NCBI GenBank assembly: GCA_017303715.1
Contig: JAFLBZ010000009.1
Location: forward strand, 1-64,000
Source of the DNA: Rhodothermia bacterium
GTDB lineage: Bacteria; Bacteroidota; Rhodothermia; Rhodothermales; UBA2364
Length of the DNA: 64,000 bases
Direction of reading: 5' to 3'
The notes beneath the pieces are model-generated. The model saw only the letters and a list, made by a program, of their open reading frames with translations, was not told the origin of the DNA and made no database searches. The position numbers and the translations under genes were made by a program. Shown here piece after piece: positions 55,730 through 63,473 of the stretch (position 1 is its first letter; the number at the start of each line of letters is the position of its first letter).

Positions 55730-55797
55730 GCAAGCACATTTGCAAACCGCACAAGGCGACACACAAGCCAAAGTTTGCAAAAGAGCTTGCTTTTTCC
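55730..55797. repeat. hairpin H2, covarying partner of H1
   Basis: GCAAGCACATTTGCAAAC (55730-55747) pairs with GTTTGCAAAAGAGCTTGC (55773-55790) at 16 of 18 positions. The same two A.A mismatches as in H1 lie in CACATTTG/CAAAAGAG, while the bases on both sides differ from H1 on both strands and still pair. The loop holds GGCGACACACAAGCCAA, and CTTTTTCC follows, as in H1. Confidence 0.7.
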
Positions 55798-55905
55798 AAC
55801 GCACGACAGAAAAAACAAAAAAATCTTTCCACGCTTCGCAAAAAATTAAATCTGCCGACACACCAAACCTGACAGACAAATACGAACGGACGGAAAAAAC
55901 CACAG

Positions 55906-56041
55906 CTGCCAACATCGGTTTGGCGTTATGGCGGCTGACGTGCATAATTTGAGCTTAGTGCTACTATTAAACTTTTGTGCTAAATTTGGGCTGATGTTCC
56001 CTGATTGCCGCCACAAACGCCAAGCCGTGAACCGTTGTATG
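55906..56041. repeat. long imperfect inverted-repeat element A (cassette boundary)
   Basis: Left arm CTGCCAACATCGGTTTGGCG then TTATGGCGGC; right arm GCCGCCACAAACGCCAAG then CCGTGAACCGTTGTATG. The interior contains TTTTGTGCTAAATTTGGGCTGAT, related to the interiors of elements B and C. It ends at GTT 56034-56036. Confidence 0.8.
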
Positions 56042-56171
56042 AAATGGCGGCTAAAGACAGTTTTCGTCTAATCATTTAAAGTGCGGTGAACAATTCCCGC
56101 CCATATTTTGGCACTGTCGTGAGAACTGCTCGCCGGGTTTGATTTTGACTAAGCCGCCACATTCATACAAC
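56034..56171. repeat. inverted-repeat element A2, a gene-less module
   Basis: GTTGTATGAAATGGCGGCT at the left end pairs with AGCCGCCACATTCATACAAC at the right end with one extra base. No ORF of useful length is inside. It shares the inner ATGGCGGC/GCCGCCAC arms with element A and abuts both neighbours by about 8 bp. Confidence 0.75.
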
Positions 56172-56257
56172 ATTGCATTGGCGCAATGCCTTTGCAAATA
56201 TCGTTTTATTTTAAAGAACTTGTTTGGCACTTCGCCAATGCTTTGCCGTTATGTGCT
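56164..56257. repeat. inverted-repeat element A3
   Basis: CATACAACATTGCATTGGCG on the left and CGCCAATGCTTTGCCGTTATG on the right, joined by AT-rich DNA. Only the ATTGGCG/CGCCAAT part pairs well, so it is the shortest and loosest element. Its right end GTTATGTGCT is exactly complementary to AGCACATAAC at 57431-57440. Confidence 0.65.
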
Positions 56258-56296
56258 ATGAAAAAGCACGATGAAATAATTTAAAAAAATTAAATT

Positions 56297-57424
56297 ATGT
56301 CTTGGAATTATCGAAAACGAATTAAAATTATACCAGGTGTTCACCTGAATTTTAGTAAAAATGGAATAAGCACTTCGATTGGATTTAAAGGTGCAAGTTT
56401 AAATTTTGGGAAAAATGGAACTTATTTAAATACAAGTATTCCTGGAACAGGTTTGTATAATCGTCAAAAATTATCTGGAAATAATTCTAATAATCAACCT
56501 GAAAATATTGAAGTTCAACAACCAATTTTAGAAGATAATATTTTTAGTGCAGATATTCAAGAGATAACAAGCCAAGATTTACAAGGTATTAAGGAAGCAA
56601 TTTTAGGAGCACACGACCAAAGACAAGAATTAAATAATGATTTATTTAAAATCAAATCGACATTAGCAAAAACTAAATTCAAATTAGCCGCAAGTTACAT
56701 ATTTTTGTATGGTATTATCAATAAGACTATTAAAGAAAGTTACAAATCAGATATAGTTGCACAAAAAGACGCTATAAAACAATTACAAGAGCAAATTTCA
56801 AATTGTTATGTTAATTTTGAAATTGAGTTTGACGACGAGATTAAACAAAAATATGAAAAAGTTGTAAGCACATTTAAACAATTAATATCTTGTCATAAAA
56901 TTTGGGATGTAACAAGTGCAAATTATCAAGATACACGTGTAACTCGCTCTGCGGCTGGAACTGTTGTTCAAAAACGAGAAGTGAGATTTGGAATTAAATC
57001 ATTGCCTGATGTTAAATCTACTTATGAACCGCTTTGGTTTAAAAATGCAAATGGAGCAGATTTGTATTTTTTTCCCAATTTTATAATAATGTATTCTACA
57101 AGAACTAAATTTGCAGTAATTGGGTTAGAAGAATTAGAATTTTATAATAGTTACACAAGATTTGTAGAAACAGGAACTGTTCCTCGTGATACAAAAATTA
57201 TTGATAAGACTTGGGCGAAAGTAAATAAAAATGGAACACCAGATAAACGATTTAAAGGGAATTATCAAATTCCAATAGTAAGATACGGTGAAATTAAATT
57301 ACGAACCAAAACAGGATTAAACGAAGAATATGAATTTAGTAATTACGAATTTACAGAAGAATTTGCTAAATCATTTAAAGATTATCAAGATACAATTTCA
57401 AGATTAAACCAGATAAATAAATGA
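56297..57424 (+). CDS. DUF4236 domain protein
   Basis: 375 residues. Residues 1-55 (MSWNYRKRIKIIPGVHLNFSKNGISTSIGFKGASLNFGKNGTYLNTSIPGTGLYNRQKL) are a DUF4236 domain, a short beta-rich module of unknown role. The middle has helical segments (IKEAILGAHDQRQELNNDLFKIKSTLAK) and the C-terminal part is a globular domain with WFKNANGADLYFFPNFIIMYST. No membrane helix or signal is predicted. Coding is strongly AT-rich. It is the only gene of its module, between elements A3 and B. The function is unknown; some proteins with this domain occur in mobile or defence settings. Confidence 0.8.
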   Translation: MSWNYRKRIKIIPGVHLNFSKNGISTSIGFKGASLNFGKNGTYLNTSIPGTGLYNRQKLSGNNSNNQPENIEVQQPILEDNIFSADIQEITSQDLQGIKEAILGAHDQRQELNNDLFKIKSTLAKTKFKLAASYIFLYGIINKTIKESYKSDIVAQKDAIKQLQEQISNCYVNFEIEFDDEIKQKYEKVVSTFKQLISCHKIWDVTSANYQDTRVTRSAAGTVVQKREVRFGIKSLPDVKSTYEPLWFKNANGADLYFFPNFIIMYSTRTKFAVIGLEELEFYNSYTRFVETGTVPRDTKIIDKTWAKVNKNGTPDKRFKGNYQIPIVRYGEIKLRTKTGLNEEYEFSNYEFTEEFAKSFKDYQDTISRLNQINK

Positions 57425-57430
57425 TAATAA

Positions 57431-57570
57431 AGCACATAACATACAATATGCGATAATTGCGGGCTTTTGTGGTAGGTTGAAACATTGTGCAAGAAAGAAA
57501 CATTTGTGCTAACTTGAAATGATAGTGCCTTGAAATCCCGCAACATACGCATATTGTTTTTCGTTAGCAG
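57431..57570. repeat. long imperfect inverted-repeat element B (cassette boundary)
   Basis: Left arm AGCACATAACATACAATATGCG then TTGCGGGC; right arm ATCCCGCAACATACGCATATTG then TTTTTCGTTAGCAG. The 70-bp interior contains GTGCTAACTTGAAATGATAGTGCCTTGAAAT, related to A and C. It begins 7 bp after the DUF4236 stop codon. Confidence 0.8.
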
Positions 57571-57611
57571 TCAGCTTAAAAGACGACACCAACAAGACAA
57601 AATTGACATAA

Positions 57612-58499
57612 ATGGCAAGAAAAAAACAGAATAGTAACCTTCCTTCATTTGACGAACTTATCGTTCCGACAGTTAAGGCACTTATTGAATTGGGTGGCTC
57701 GGGGACAATTGAAGAGATTAACACGAAAGTTTATGAAATTGCAAACATACCAGACGACATTTTGCAAATTCCGCACGGTGACGAAGGGACAACTATTGAA
57801 GTAGATTACCGACTTGCTTGGAGTAGAACATACTTGAAAAAATTCGGACTATTAGAAAATTCAAGTAGAGGTATTTGGGCATTATCAAAGGCAGACATTA
57901 ACGTTACGAAACTTGACCATATAGAAATAGTAAGAGCAGTTAGAGAGCAAAACAAGCCAACTCAACCAAAAACAAAAACCACCAAGACAACTGAAGAGGA
58001 AATTCAACAAGAAGTAACAAACGAAGTTGACAACACCGAAGAATGGAAAGAAAAATTATTGAACGTTCTTTACAATATTTCACCAGCCGCATTTGAGCGA
58101 CTTGCACAACGAGTTTTAAGAGAAAGTGGCTTTTTCCAAGTAGAAGTTACAGGTAAAGTTGGTGACGGTGGAATTGATGGAAAAGGAATTGTAAGAGTAA
58201 GTGGACTTTTAAGTTTCCACGTTATTTTTCAATGCAAACGATACAAAGGTTCGGTAACACCAAGTCAAGTCAGAGACTTTAGAGGTGCTATGCAAGGACG
58301 AGCAGATAAAGGCTTAATAATAACAACAGGAACATTTACAAGAGAAGCAATCAAAGAAGCAACGAGAGATGGAGCACCTCCAATTGACCTTATTGACGGA
58401 GAACTTTTATGCGACAAGTTAAAAGAATTAAAATTAGGAGTGGACACTAAATTGACAGAAACAATAGAAGTTAAAAATGAATGGTTTAACAATCTATAA
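57612..58499 (+). CDS. Mrr-type restriction endonuclease
   Basis: 295 residues. The N-terminal half (1-95) is the Mrr_N winged-helix domain (LPSFDELIVPTVKALIELGGSGTIEEINTKVYEIANIPDD). After a Lys/Thr-rich linker the C-terminal Mrr catalytic domain (about 150-285) has the PD-(D/E)XK pattern GDGGIDGKGIVRVSGLLSFHVIFQCKRYKG, with the Asp of GIDG and the Gln-x-Lys catalytic pair, then SQVRDFRGAMQGRADKGLIITTGTF. Mrr cleaves DNA carrying certain modified bases; no cognate methylase is encoded nearby, in line with a modification-dependent enzyme. Single gene between elements B and C. Product would be a cytoplasmic defence nuclease. Confidence 0.9.
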   Translation: MARKKQNSNLPSFDELIVPTVKALIELGGSGTIEEINTKVYEIANIPDDILQIPHGDEGTTIEVDYRLAWSRTYLKKFGLLENSSRGIWALSKADINVTKLDHIEIVRAVREQNKPTQPKTKTTKTTEEEIQQEVTNEVDNTEEWKEKLLNVLYNISPAAFERLAQRVLRESGFFQVEVTGKVGDGGIDGKGIVRVSGLLSFHVIFQCKRYKGSVTPSQVRDFRGAMQGRADKGLIITTGTFTREAIKEATRDGAPPIDLIDGELLCDKLKELKLGVDTKLTETIEVKNEWFNNL

Positions 58500-58522
58500 T
58501 GTGGACAGAAAAGAAGCCCGAA

Positions 58523-58658
58523 CTACCAACATCGGTTTGGCAATAGTGGGGCAGACAGTTGTAAACTCAATATTTTTGCTTCTATTGGGCATTTATGCAA
58601 ATGTTGGGCTGAAGATTTTCATATCGGCCACCTTCGCCAAGCCGTAAACCGTTGGCAG
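58523..58658. repeat. long imperfect inverted-repeat element C (cassette boundary)
   Basis: Left arm CTACCAACATCGGTTTGGC...GTGGGGC; right arm TCGGCCAC...GCCAAGCCGTAAACCGTTGGCAG. The left 17 bases match element A almost exactly. The interior has ATGTTGGGCTGAAGATTTT, related to A. It starts 24 bp after the Mrr stop. Confidence 0.75.
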
Positions 58659-58741
58659 CAATTTTCAGGTACCATAATTATAATAAAACCATGACCTTAA
58701 TAAGGATCATTTTGAATGTATTATTATTATTTGAATGTATT

Positions 58742-58922
58742 ATGATGAACAGTATTTTTCAATGTAAATGCTATTGCACAAAACAGTTTTCAATACGGTG
58801 ACAAAGTGCCAATATATTTAGCAATTGAAATAGGAGAGCTTGAATTCGCACAAGTTTTTACCCTTCAAGAAGGTAAAAGTATTTGGGGAAAAATTGGTTT
58901 TAGTACAAGATGCAGAAGTTGA
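58742..58922 (+). pseudogene. remnant of a small secreted protein gene
   Basis: An ATG at 58743 opens MMNSIFQ in one frame; after a shift of one base the sequence reads FFNVNAIAQNSFQYGDKVPI then YLAIEIGELEFAQVFTLQEG to a stop at 58920-58922. The ...NAIAQ boundary looks like a signal peptidase site. The gene is frameshifted and its 3' end is missing. It lies between element C and the backbone gene at 58947, at the right edge of the foreign region. Confidence 0.45.
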
Positions 58923-58946
58923 AAACCAATCAGTAGGTGCTATATA

Positions 58947-59579
58947 TTAGGAGACAATACCTTTTCCGTGCAATGCCTCTACAAAATTGGCCTTCAATGC
59001 CTCTACTTGTGAATTTCGCACGGCTACCGTTATCTCCGTTATCTCAGAATACTGCGTTTGTACAATCGGTGCATCGAATTGCTGAATACAGTGCATGGCC
59101 GATGAAGTATCTGGATAGGCAAATGCCAACCGAACTTCCTTACGGAGGACAACTTCTTTAGGCTCACACAATTGTAAGACCGCATCAGCCGCCTCGCCAT
59201 AAGCCCGAACCAGCCCGCCAGTCCCCAATTTGGTTCCGCCAAAATACCGTGTTACTACCACAAAAACATCTGTAAATCCATAACGCTCAATCTGACGAAG
59301 GATAGGAATGCCCGCACTTCCACTTGGTTCACCATCATCATTTGCACGGGTAGTCACTGGCTCCATCCCCACTTTATACGCCCAGCACCAATGGGTGGCA
59401 TTGTATTCTCGTTTCTTGATCTCGGTCAAGAATAATTGAATATCGGTAATATCACAGATTGGGAATGCCTCAGCGATAAATCTTGAGCTTTTTATCTTCG
59501 GAATTTCATGGATTACTGGATGATTAATGGTTCTGTATGTATCTTGAATCGGTAGTTGAGAAGTATGATTTATTGTCAT
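58947..59579 (-). CDS. IMPACT/YigZ family protein
   Basis: 210 residues. The UPF0029/IMPACT N-terminal domain has KSSRFIAEAFPI, the conserved ATHWCWAYKVG, the NDDGEPSGSAGIPILRQIE motif and VVVTRYFGGTKLGTGGLVRAYGEAADAV. The C-terminal part is a short ferredoxin-like domain. Bacterial YigZ is often said to act in translation control or as a proline-peptidase-associated factor, but the role is not settled. Start ATG 59579 is preferred; another ATG in frame at 59591 is possible. Divergent from the next gene with a 54-bp gap. Confidence 0.88.
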   Translation of the reverse strand: MTINHTSQLPIQDTYRTINHPVIHEIPKIKSSRFIAEAFPICDITDIQLFLTEIKKREYNATHWCWAYKVGMEPVTTRANDDGEPSGSAGIPILRQIERYGFTDVFVVVTRYFGGTKLGTGGLVRAYGEAADAVLQLCEPKEVVLRKEVRLAFAYPDTSSAMHCIQQFDAPIVQTQYSEITEITVAVRNSQVEALKANFVEALHGKGIVS

Positions 59580-59633
59580 TTTACCTATCATTTTGTTTAA
59601 CTTAGGGAAAATAAATAAAAAAGTTGCCCCCTT

Positions 59634-62186
59634 ATGCCAGCACCTAATGGTTTTACGCACACCCTTCTTGTTATTGTGTGCTTAATTGGTTTTATTCAGC
59701 ATACGATTGCTCAAGCACCTCCAACCAAACAGGTGTTACAAACCCAACTTACGAAAGAAGTGATCCGGATTGACGGGCTGTTAGATGAAACTGCATGGGA
59801 AACAGTTCTTCCGGCGACCGATTTTACACAAGTGGAACCGATTGAGAACGCCCCACCTTCTTTTAAAAGTGAGGTTAAAATTCTTTATAGCGAATCGGCG
59901 ATATATGTAAGTGCCATTTTGTACGATAACGAACCGAGTAAAATTTTCAAACCCCTTGGCCGAAGAGACGAGCAGTTGACCACCGACCAGTTTTCTTTTG
60001 CCTTAGACTCGGCTTTTGACCGGAAAACCGCGTTTATTTTCTCGGTAAATCCTGCAAACGTCCAAAGAGATGGGGTGTTTGCAGAAGGTACGGGGGGCGG
60101 CGGTGGCGGAAATCGGAGCGATATGGATAGCTCTTGGGATGCAGTTTGGGACTCAGCCACCCGCATTATTGAGAAGGGGTGGGTGGTAGAAATGCGTATT
60201 CCGTATGCCATGTTACGTTTCTCGAATCAAGCGAAGCAAACATGGGGCATCAACTTTAGGCGTACCATCGGGAGACTCGGTGAAGTTCATTCGTGGGTAT
60301 ATATTCCACGGACGGAACGCTCCATTATTGCCAATTATGGGCATTTGGTGGGTATCGAAAACATTAAGCCAAAGCGCAACATTCAAATCACGCCTTATAC
60401 CTTAGGTCAATTCAGCCATTACAAAGAGGACGGGGTTGTTCACAAAACTCCAGTTTCAAAAATTGGTACGGACGTTAAGGTTGGGATTACTTCAAACACC
60501 ATCTTAGACCTAACCATTAACCCAGATTATGGACAAGTAGATGCCGATCCCGCAGAACTAAACCTAACCGCTTTTGAGACGGTACTTCAAGAAAAACGTC
60601 CTTTTTTTACCGAAGGTGCTCAAATCTTTGACTTCATCTTCGGTGGGCAAGAAGGTGGGATGCTCTACACTCGCCGCATTGGTGAACTGGCACCGATTAT
60701 CTCGGCCGCAAAAATCACGGGACGGACGGCACAGGGGCTTTCTTTTGGTACGTTAGGCGCCATTACGGGAGAAGATTTTTCGCCGTATCAGGTTTTTAGT
60801 GCTTCAAGAATCAAAAAAGAATTAGGGGCTTATTCTAAAATTGGGAGCGGGGTTACCTTTTATAACCAGACCGATAACCTTAGAAACAGTGTTGTAGGCG
60901 GCATTGATTGGGATATACGGAACAAAACCAATACATACCAAATCAATGGTCACGGAACCTTTACCCATGTCCAACTTCCTATGGACGGCACAAAAGAAAC
61001 GGGCTACTTTGGTGCTATGCGGGTCTTTAAAATACAAGGTGTTACCCAGTTTGGGAGTGGTTTAGAGGTCTATTCTCCGCTTGCAGACCCCTCGGACGTA
61101 GGGCGCTTAAGAGACCGCGACTTCATCGAGTGGTTTGGCAATTTTAGGCGTTTTCTCCACAACAACAAGCCCTTCGGCCCTGTTCAACGTGGACAAGTGA
61201 ATACCTTTTTTTGGAACCGCTGGTCTTATTCTCAACCCGTTTGGCTCGGCTTTGGGTGGTTCATGAACAGCAATTTCCAATTGAAATCCTATCGGCGCAT
61301 CTCCATTGGCTCGAATGTAGATGAAATTGGTGGTTATAACATTCGGGAAACGCGCGACCTCGAGGAAGCTGTTAAACTACCTTCAATGTACAACTTTAGC
61401 CTAAATGGAGCCTCCGATGCGCGTAAACATTATCTCATTGAACCTAATTTTAGGTTAGGACTTCAGGAAGGTGGCGGAAGAAGCTATCGGGGAAATCTTG
61501 AGTTTTCGTGGACGGTTTCCTCGAATTGGGCTTTAGAAGCAGAATTTACCTATATGCGAACAAAAAACGTTTTGTCGTGGATAACGAACCAAACCTTTAA
61601 GAAAATCAATGAAAACACTTGGGGAATCCAGACCAACGACTATGTAGGAGATGAAAAAGACTTCCCACCAACGGCTTTTACCCCGATGCTCAATACCCAT
61701 CTGATGTCTGTTTTCGGCAACCGAAAACCGATGGAACGCGCACCTGATCTTTATTATAATGCCCTTTTTGGAGAAAGGGATAGCATCACTGATGAGTTGT
61801 CCTTACGTTCAAACTTTACGTTTACCCCAAACATATCGCTCCAACTTTATGCGCAGATTTATGTAACCAAAGGGCAATACAACAACTTGAAATTGATTCA
61901 AGACAAAGATCATCTTGTGGCCTTCCCCGGTACATACCCTAAACGTCACGACTTCCGGTACAGCAACTTCCAAAGTAATACCGTTTTTCGTTGGGAATAT
62001 CGTCCCGGTTCCACGCTATACGTGGTTTGGTCGCACGCAAGAGGTGACGAACGCTTCGAGACGTCTTTCCCCGGCCAAACGCCTTCTCCATACGAAGACT
62101 CCACGAAAGACCTTCTTCATAATACCTTTTCGGCATTTCCTTCGCAAGGAATCATCCTGAAAATAAACTACTTGTTGATGCGTTGA
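59634..62186 (+). CDS. DUF5916 / carbohydrate-binding family 9-like protein
   Basis: 850 residues with a signal peptide (ends about FIQHTIAQ). The N-terminal domain (about 40-240) is CBM9-like: TKEVIRIDGLLDETAWETVLPATDFTQVEP, KILYSESAIYVSAILYDNEPSKIF, VVEMRIPYAMLRFSNQAKQTWGINFRR. The rest (about 250-850) is a DUF5916 outer-membrane beta-barrel with INPDYGQVDADPAELNLTAFETVLQEKRPFFTEGA, a highly conserved segment of the family, and a barrel-type end. The protein is common in Bacteroidota and Rhodothermota; the ligand is unknown. Its stop codon overlaps the convergent DinB gene by 19 bp. Confidence 0.9.
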   Translation: MPAPNGFTHTLLVIVCLIGFIQHTIAQAPPTKQVLQTQLTKEVIRIDGLLDETAWETVLPATDFTQVEPIENAPPSFKSEVKILYSESAIYVSAILYDNEPSKIFKPLGRRDEQLTTDQFSFALDSAFDRKTAFIFSVNPANVQRDGVFAEGTGGGGGGNRSDMDSSWDAVWDSATRIIEKGWVVEMRIPYAMLRFSNQAKQTWGINFRRTIGRLGEVHSWVYIPRTERSIIANYGHLVGIENIKPKRNIQITPYTLGQFSHYKEDGVVHKTPVSKIGTDVKVGITSNTILDLTINPDYGQVDADPAELNLTAFETVLQEKRPFFTEGAQIFDFIFGGQEGGMLYTRRIGELAPIISAAKITGRTAQGLSFGTLGAITGEDFSPYQVFSASRIKKELGAYSKIGSGVTFYNQTDNLRNSVVGGIDWDIRNKTNTYQINGHGTFTHVQLPMDGTKETGYFGAMRVFKIQGVTQFGSGLEVYSPLADPSDVGRLRDRDFIEWFGNFRRFLHNNKPFGPVQRGQVNTFFWNRWSYSQPVWLGFGWFMNSNFQLKSYRRISIGSNVDEIGGYNIRETRDLEEAVKLPSMYNFSLNGASDARKHYLIEPNFRLGLQEGGGRSYRGNLEFSWTVSSNWALEAEFTYMRTKNVLSWITNQTFKKINENTWGIQTNDYVGDEKDFPPTAFTPMLNTHLMSVFGNRKPMERAPDLYYNALFGERDSITDELSLRSNFTFTPNISLQLYAQIYVTKGQYNNLKLIQDKDHLVAFPGTYPKRHDFRYSNFQSNTVFRWEYRPGSTLYVVWSHARGDERFETSFPGQTPSPYEDSTKDLLHNTFSAFPSQGIILKINYLLMR

Positions 62187-62671
62187 ACATTCTCTAATTG
62201 CTCCTTCCGGATAACGCCTACTAATTGCAGGATGGTATAGAGGTGATGTGCTTCGTGGATAAGGAAAAATTCAACCCAAAATGGGATTGGAATGGCCCCA
62301 TACAAAGGATGAATAGCAGTTCTATCCAAATCGGAAGGGTGAAGATCGGTCAAAAGTTTCGCCAGCGCTTGTCGTCCGGCCACCAAACCAGACCACAGTA
62401 CCCACCAATCTAAGGCACACCACTTTTTGAAATGCGGGTCTTCTTCCGCGCTATACCGATCAAATGCTGGTGTTTCTTCCAGAAGTAGCCGACGAATCCG
62501 CTCCGGCATCAACTCCTGATACCGCGCCAAATGCGCCACGTGCTCCAGAATACTCCACTTTTGAGGATTAGGACGATAACGAAGAAGCGGCTCCTGCATC
62601 CCATTCAAGATGAACGGAATAGATTCGTGCTGCGATCGTAGCCGACTTATGGCAGAATGGGTGAGTTGCAT
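62168..62671 (-). CDS. DinB family putative metalloenzyme
   Basis: 167 residues of the DinB/YfiT four-helix bundle. The three expected metal-binding His are present: one in WSILEHVAHLARYQE (helix 2) and two in FFLIHEAHHLYTI (HxxxH spacing in helix 4). Family members are mostly of unknown function; some are thiol transferases using bacillithiol or mycothiol. The Arg/Pro-rich N-terminal LRYRPNPQKWSILEH is normal. Convergent and overlapping by 19 bp with the DUF5916 gene. Confidence 0.85.
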   Translation of the reverse strand: MQLTHSAISRLRSQHESIPFILNGMQEPLLRYRPNPQKWSILEHVAHLARYQELMPERIRRLLLEETPAFDRYSAEEDPHFKKWCALDWWVLWSGLVAGRQALAKLLTDLHPSDLDRTAIHPLYGAIPIPFWVEFFLIHEAHHLYTILQLVGVIRKEQLENVQRINK

Positions 62672-62772
62672 GAAATTGCCTTTAACCGACCAATCTAATG
62701 GAATGTGTACAGTTTATGCCCAATCCAATAAACGGAACCAGACATGAGAAAGGATCATGCGCGGTAAATGTG

Positions 62773-63453
62773 TTATTTCGGAGCAATAAACAAACTCGTG
62801 GTATTCACATTAAACAAGACCTCGTTCACCGTTTTGGTCATGCGGGTTGTAATGACCTCCTTGAAAGGGAACCAGAATCCATTCACCACCCGATAATCTT
62901 CGTACCATTGCGGATCGGGGCTGGTATCAAAGTAATTCCAATCCACCGCAACCAATAGCAGACTTGATTTTTCAAAGTAAAACTTATGACGGAACTTCTT
63001 ATTGCGGGTGGGCTGACTTACTACGTAATACACCTTGCCTTTAAGGGTTTCGTCCTTTTCTAATCTTGCAGTCGGATCGTGTAGCAAGGTCAGTTCGTGT
63101 ACCGGAAAAACCTTGCTTTTTATTCCGGCAGAGGTCAGGATTCGTTTGGTATCTGCTTCGTAGCGCCAGCTTTTTTGTGGCGTTTGGGCTTCAGTCACCA
63201 CCACCGATCTGCCATTGGTCGTGATGGTGCTTTTGCTATAATATTGGTTTGGCAACTGCCAGACCTCGATTCGCGCTTTGTCCAAATAATCCATGCGACT
63301 ATTTACCTGAACACTTTTTAGGGTTTGCCATTTATCCCAGCCTGTTTTTTTTGTAACGGCGGTGAGTAGGCTTTTGGCATCTTTATAAGGTTGCGCAGCA
63401 ATAAGAGGGGCAACCGCCAAGAGATACATTGCAATATGGAGTATCTTTCGCAT
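62773..63453 (-). CDS. periplasmic protein resembling outer-membrane lipoprotein carriers (LolA-like)
   Basis: 226 residues with a signal peptide (MRKILHIAMYLLAVAPLIAAQ). The mature part is a single half-barrel: repeated strands YYSKSTITTNGRSVVVTEA, VYYVVSQPTRNKKFRHKFYFEKSSLLLVAVDWNYFDTSPDPQWYEDYRVVNGFWFPFKE. The DYRVVNGFWFPFKE stretch and the half-open barrel pattern resemble the LolA/LolB fold and related Bacteroidota proteins. A role in binding a hydrophobic ligand is an inference. The frame is open 4 codons further up, but ATG 63453 gives the signal peptide. 20 bp after era on the same strand. Confidence 0.7.
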   Translation of the reverse strand: MRKILHIAMYLLAVAPLIAAQPYKDAKSLLTAVTKKTGWDKWQTLKSVQVNSRMDYLDKARIEVWQLPNQYYSKSTITTNGRSVVVTEAQTPQKSWRYEADTKRILTSAGIKSKVFPVHELTLLHDPTARLEKDETLKGKVYYVVSQPTRNKKFRHKFYFEKSSLLLVAVDWNYFDTSPDPQWYEDYRVVNGFWFPFKEVITTRMTKTVNEVLFNVNTTSLFIAPK

Positions 63454-63473
63454 AACAACATCCAAATTAAAGG

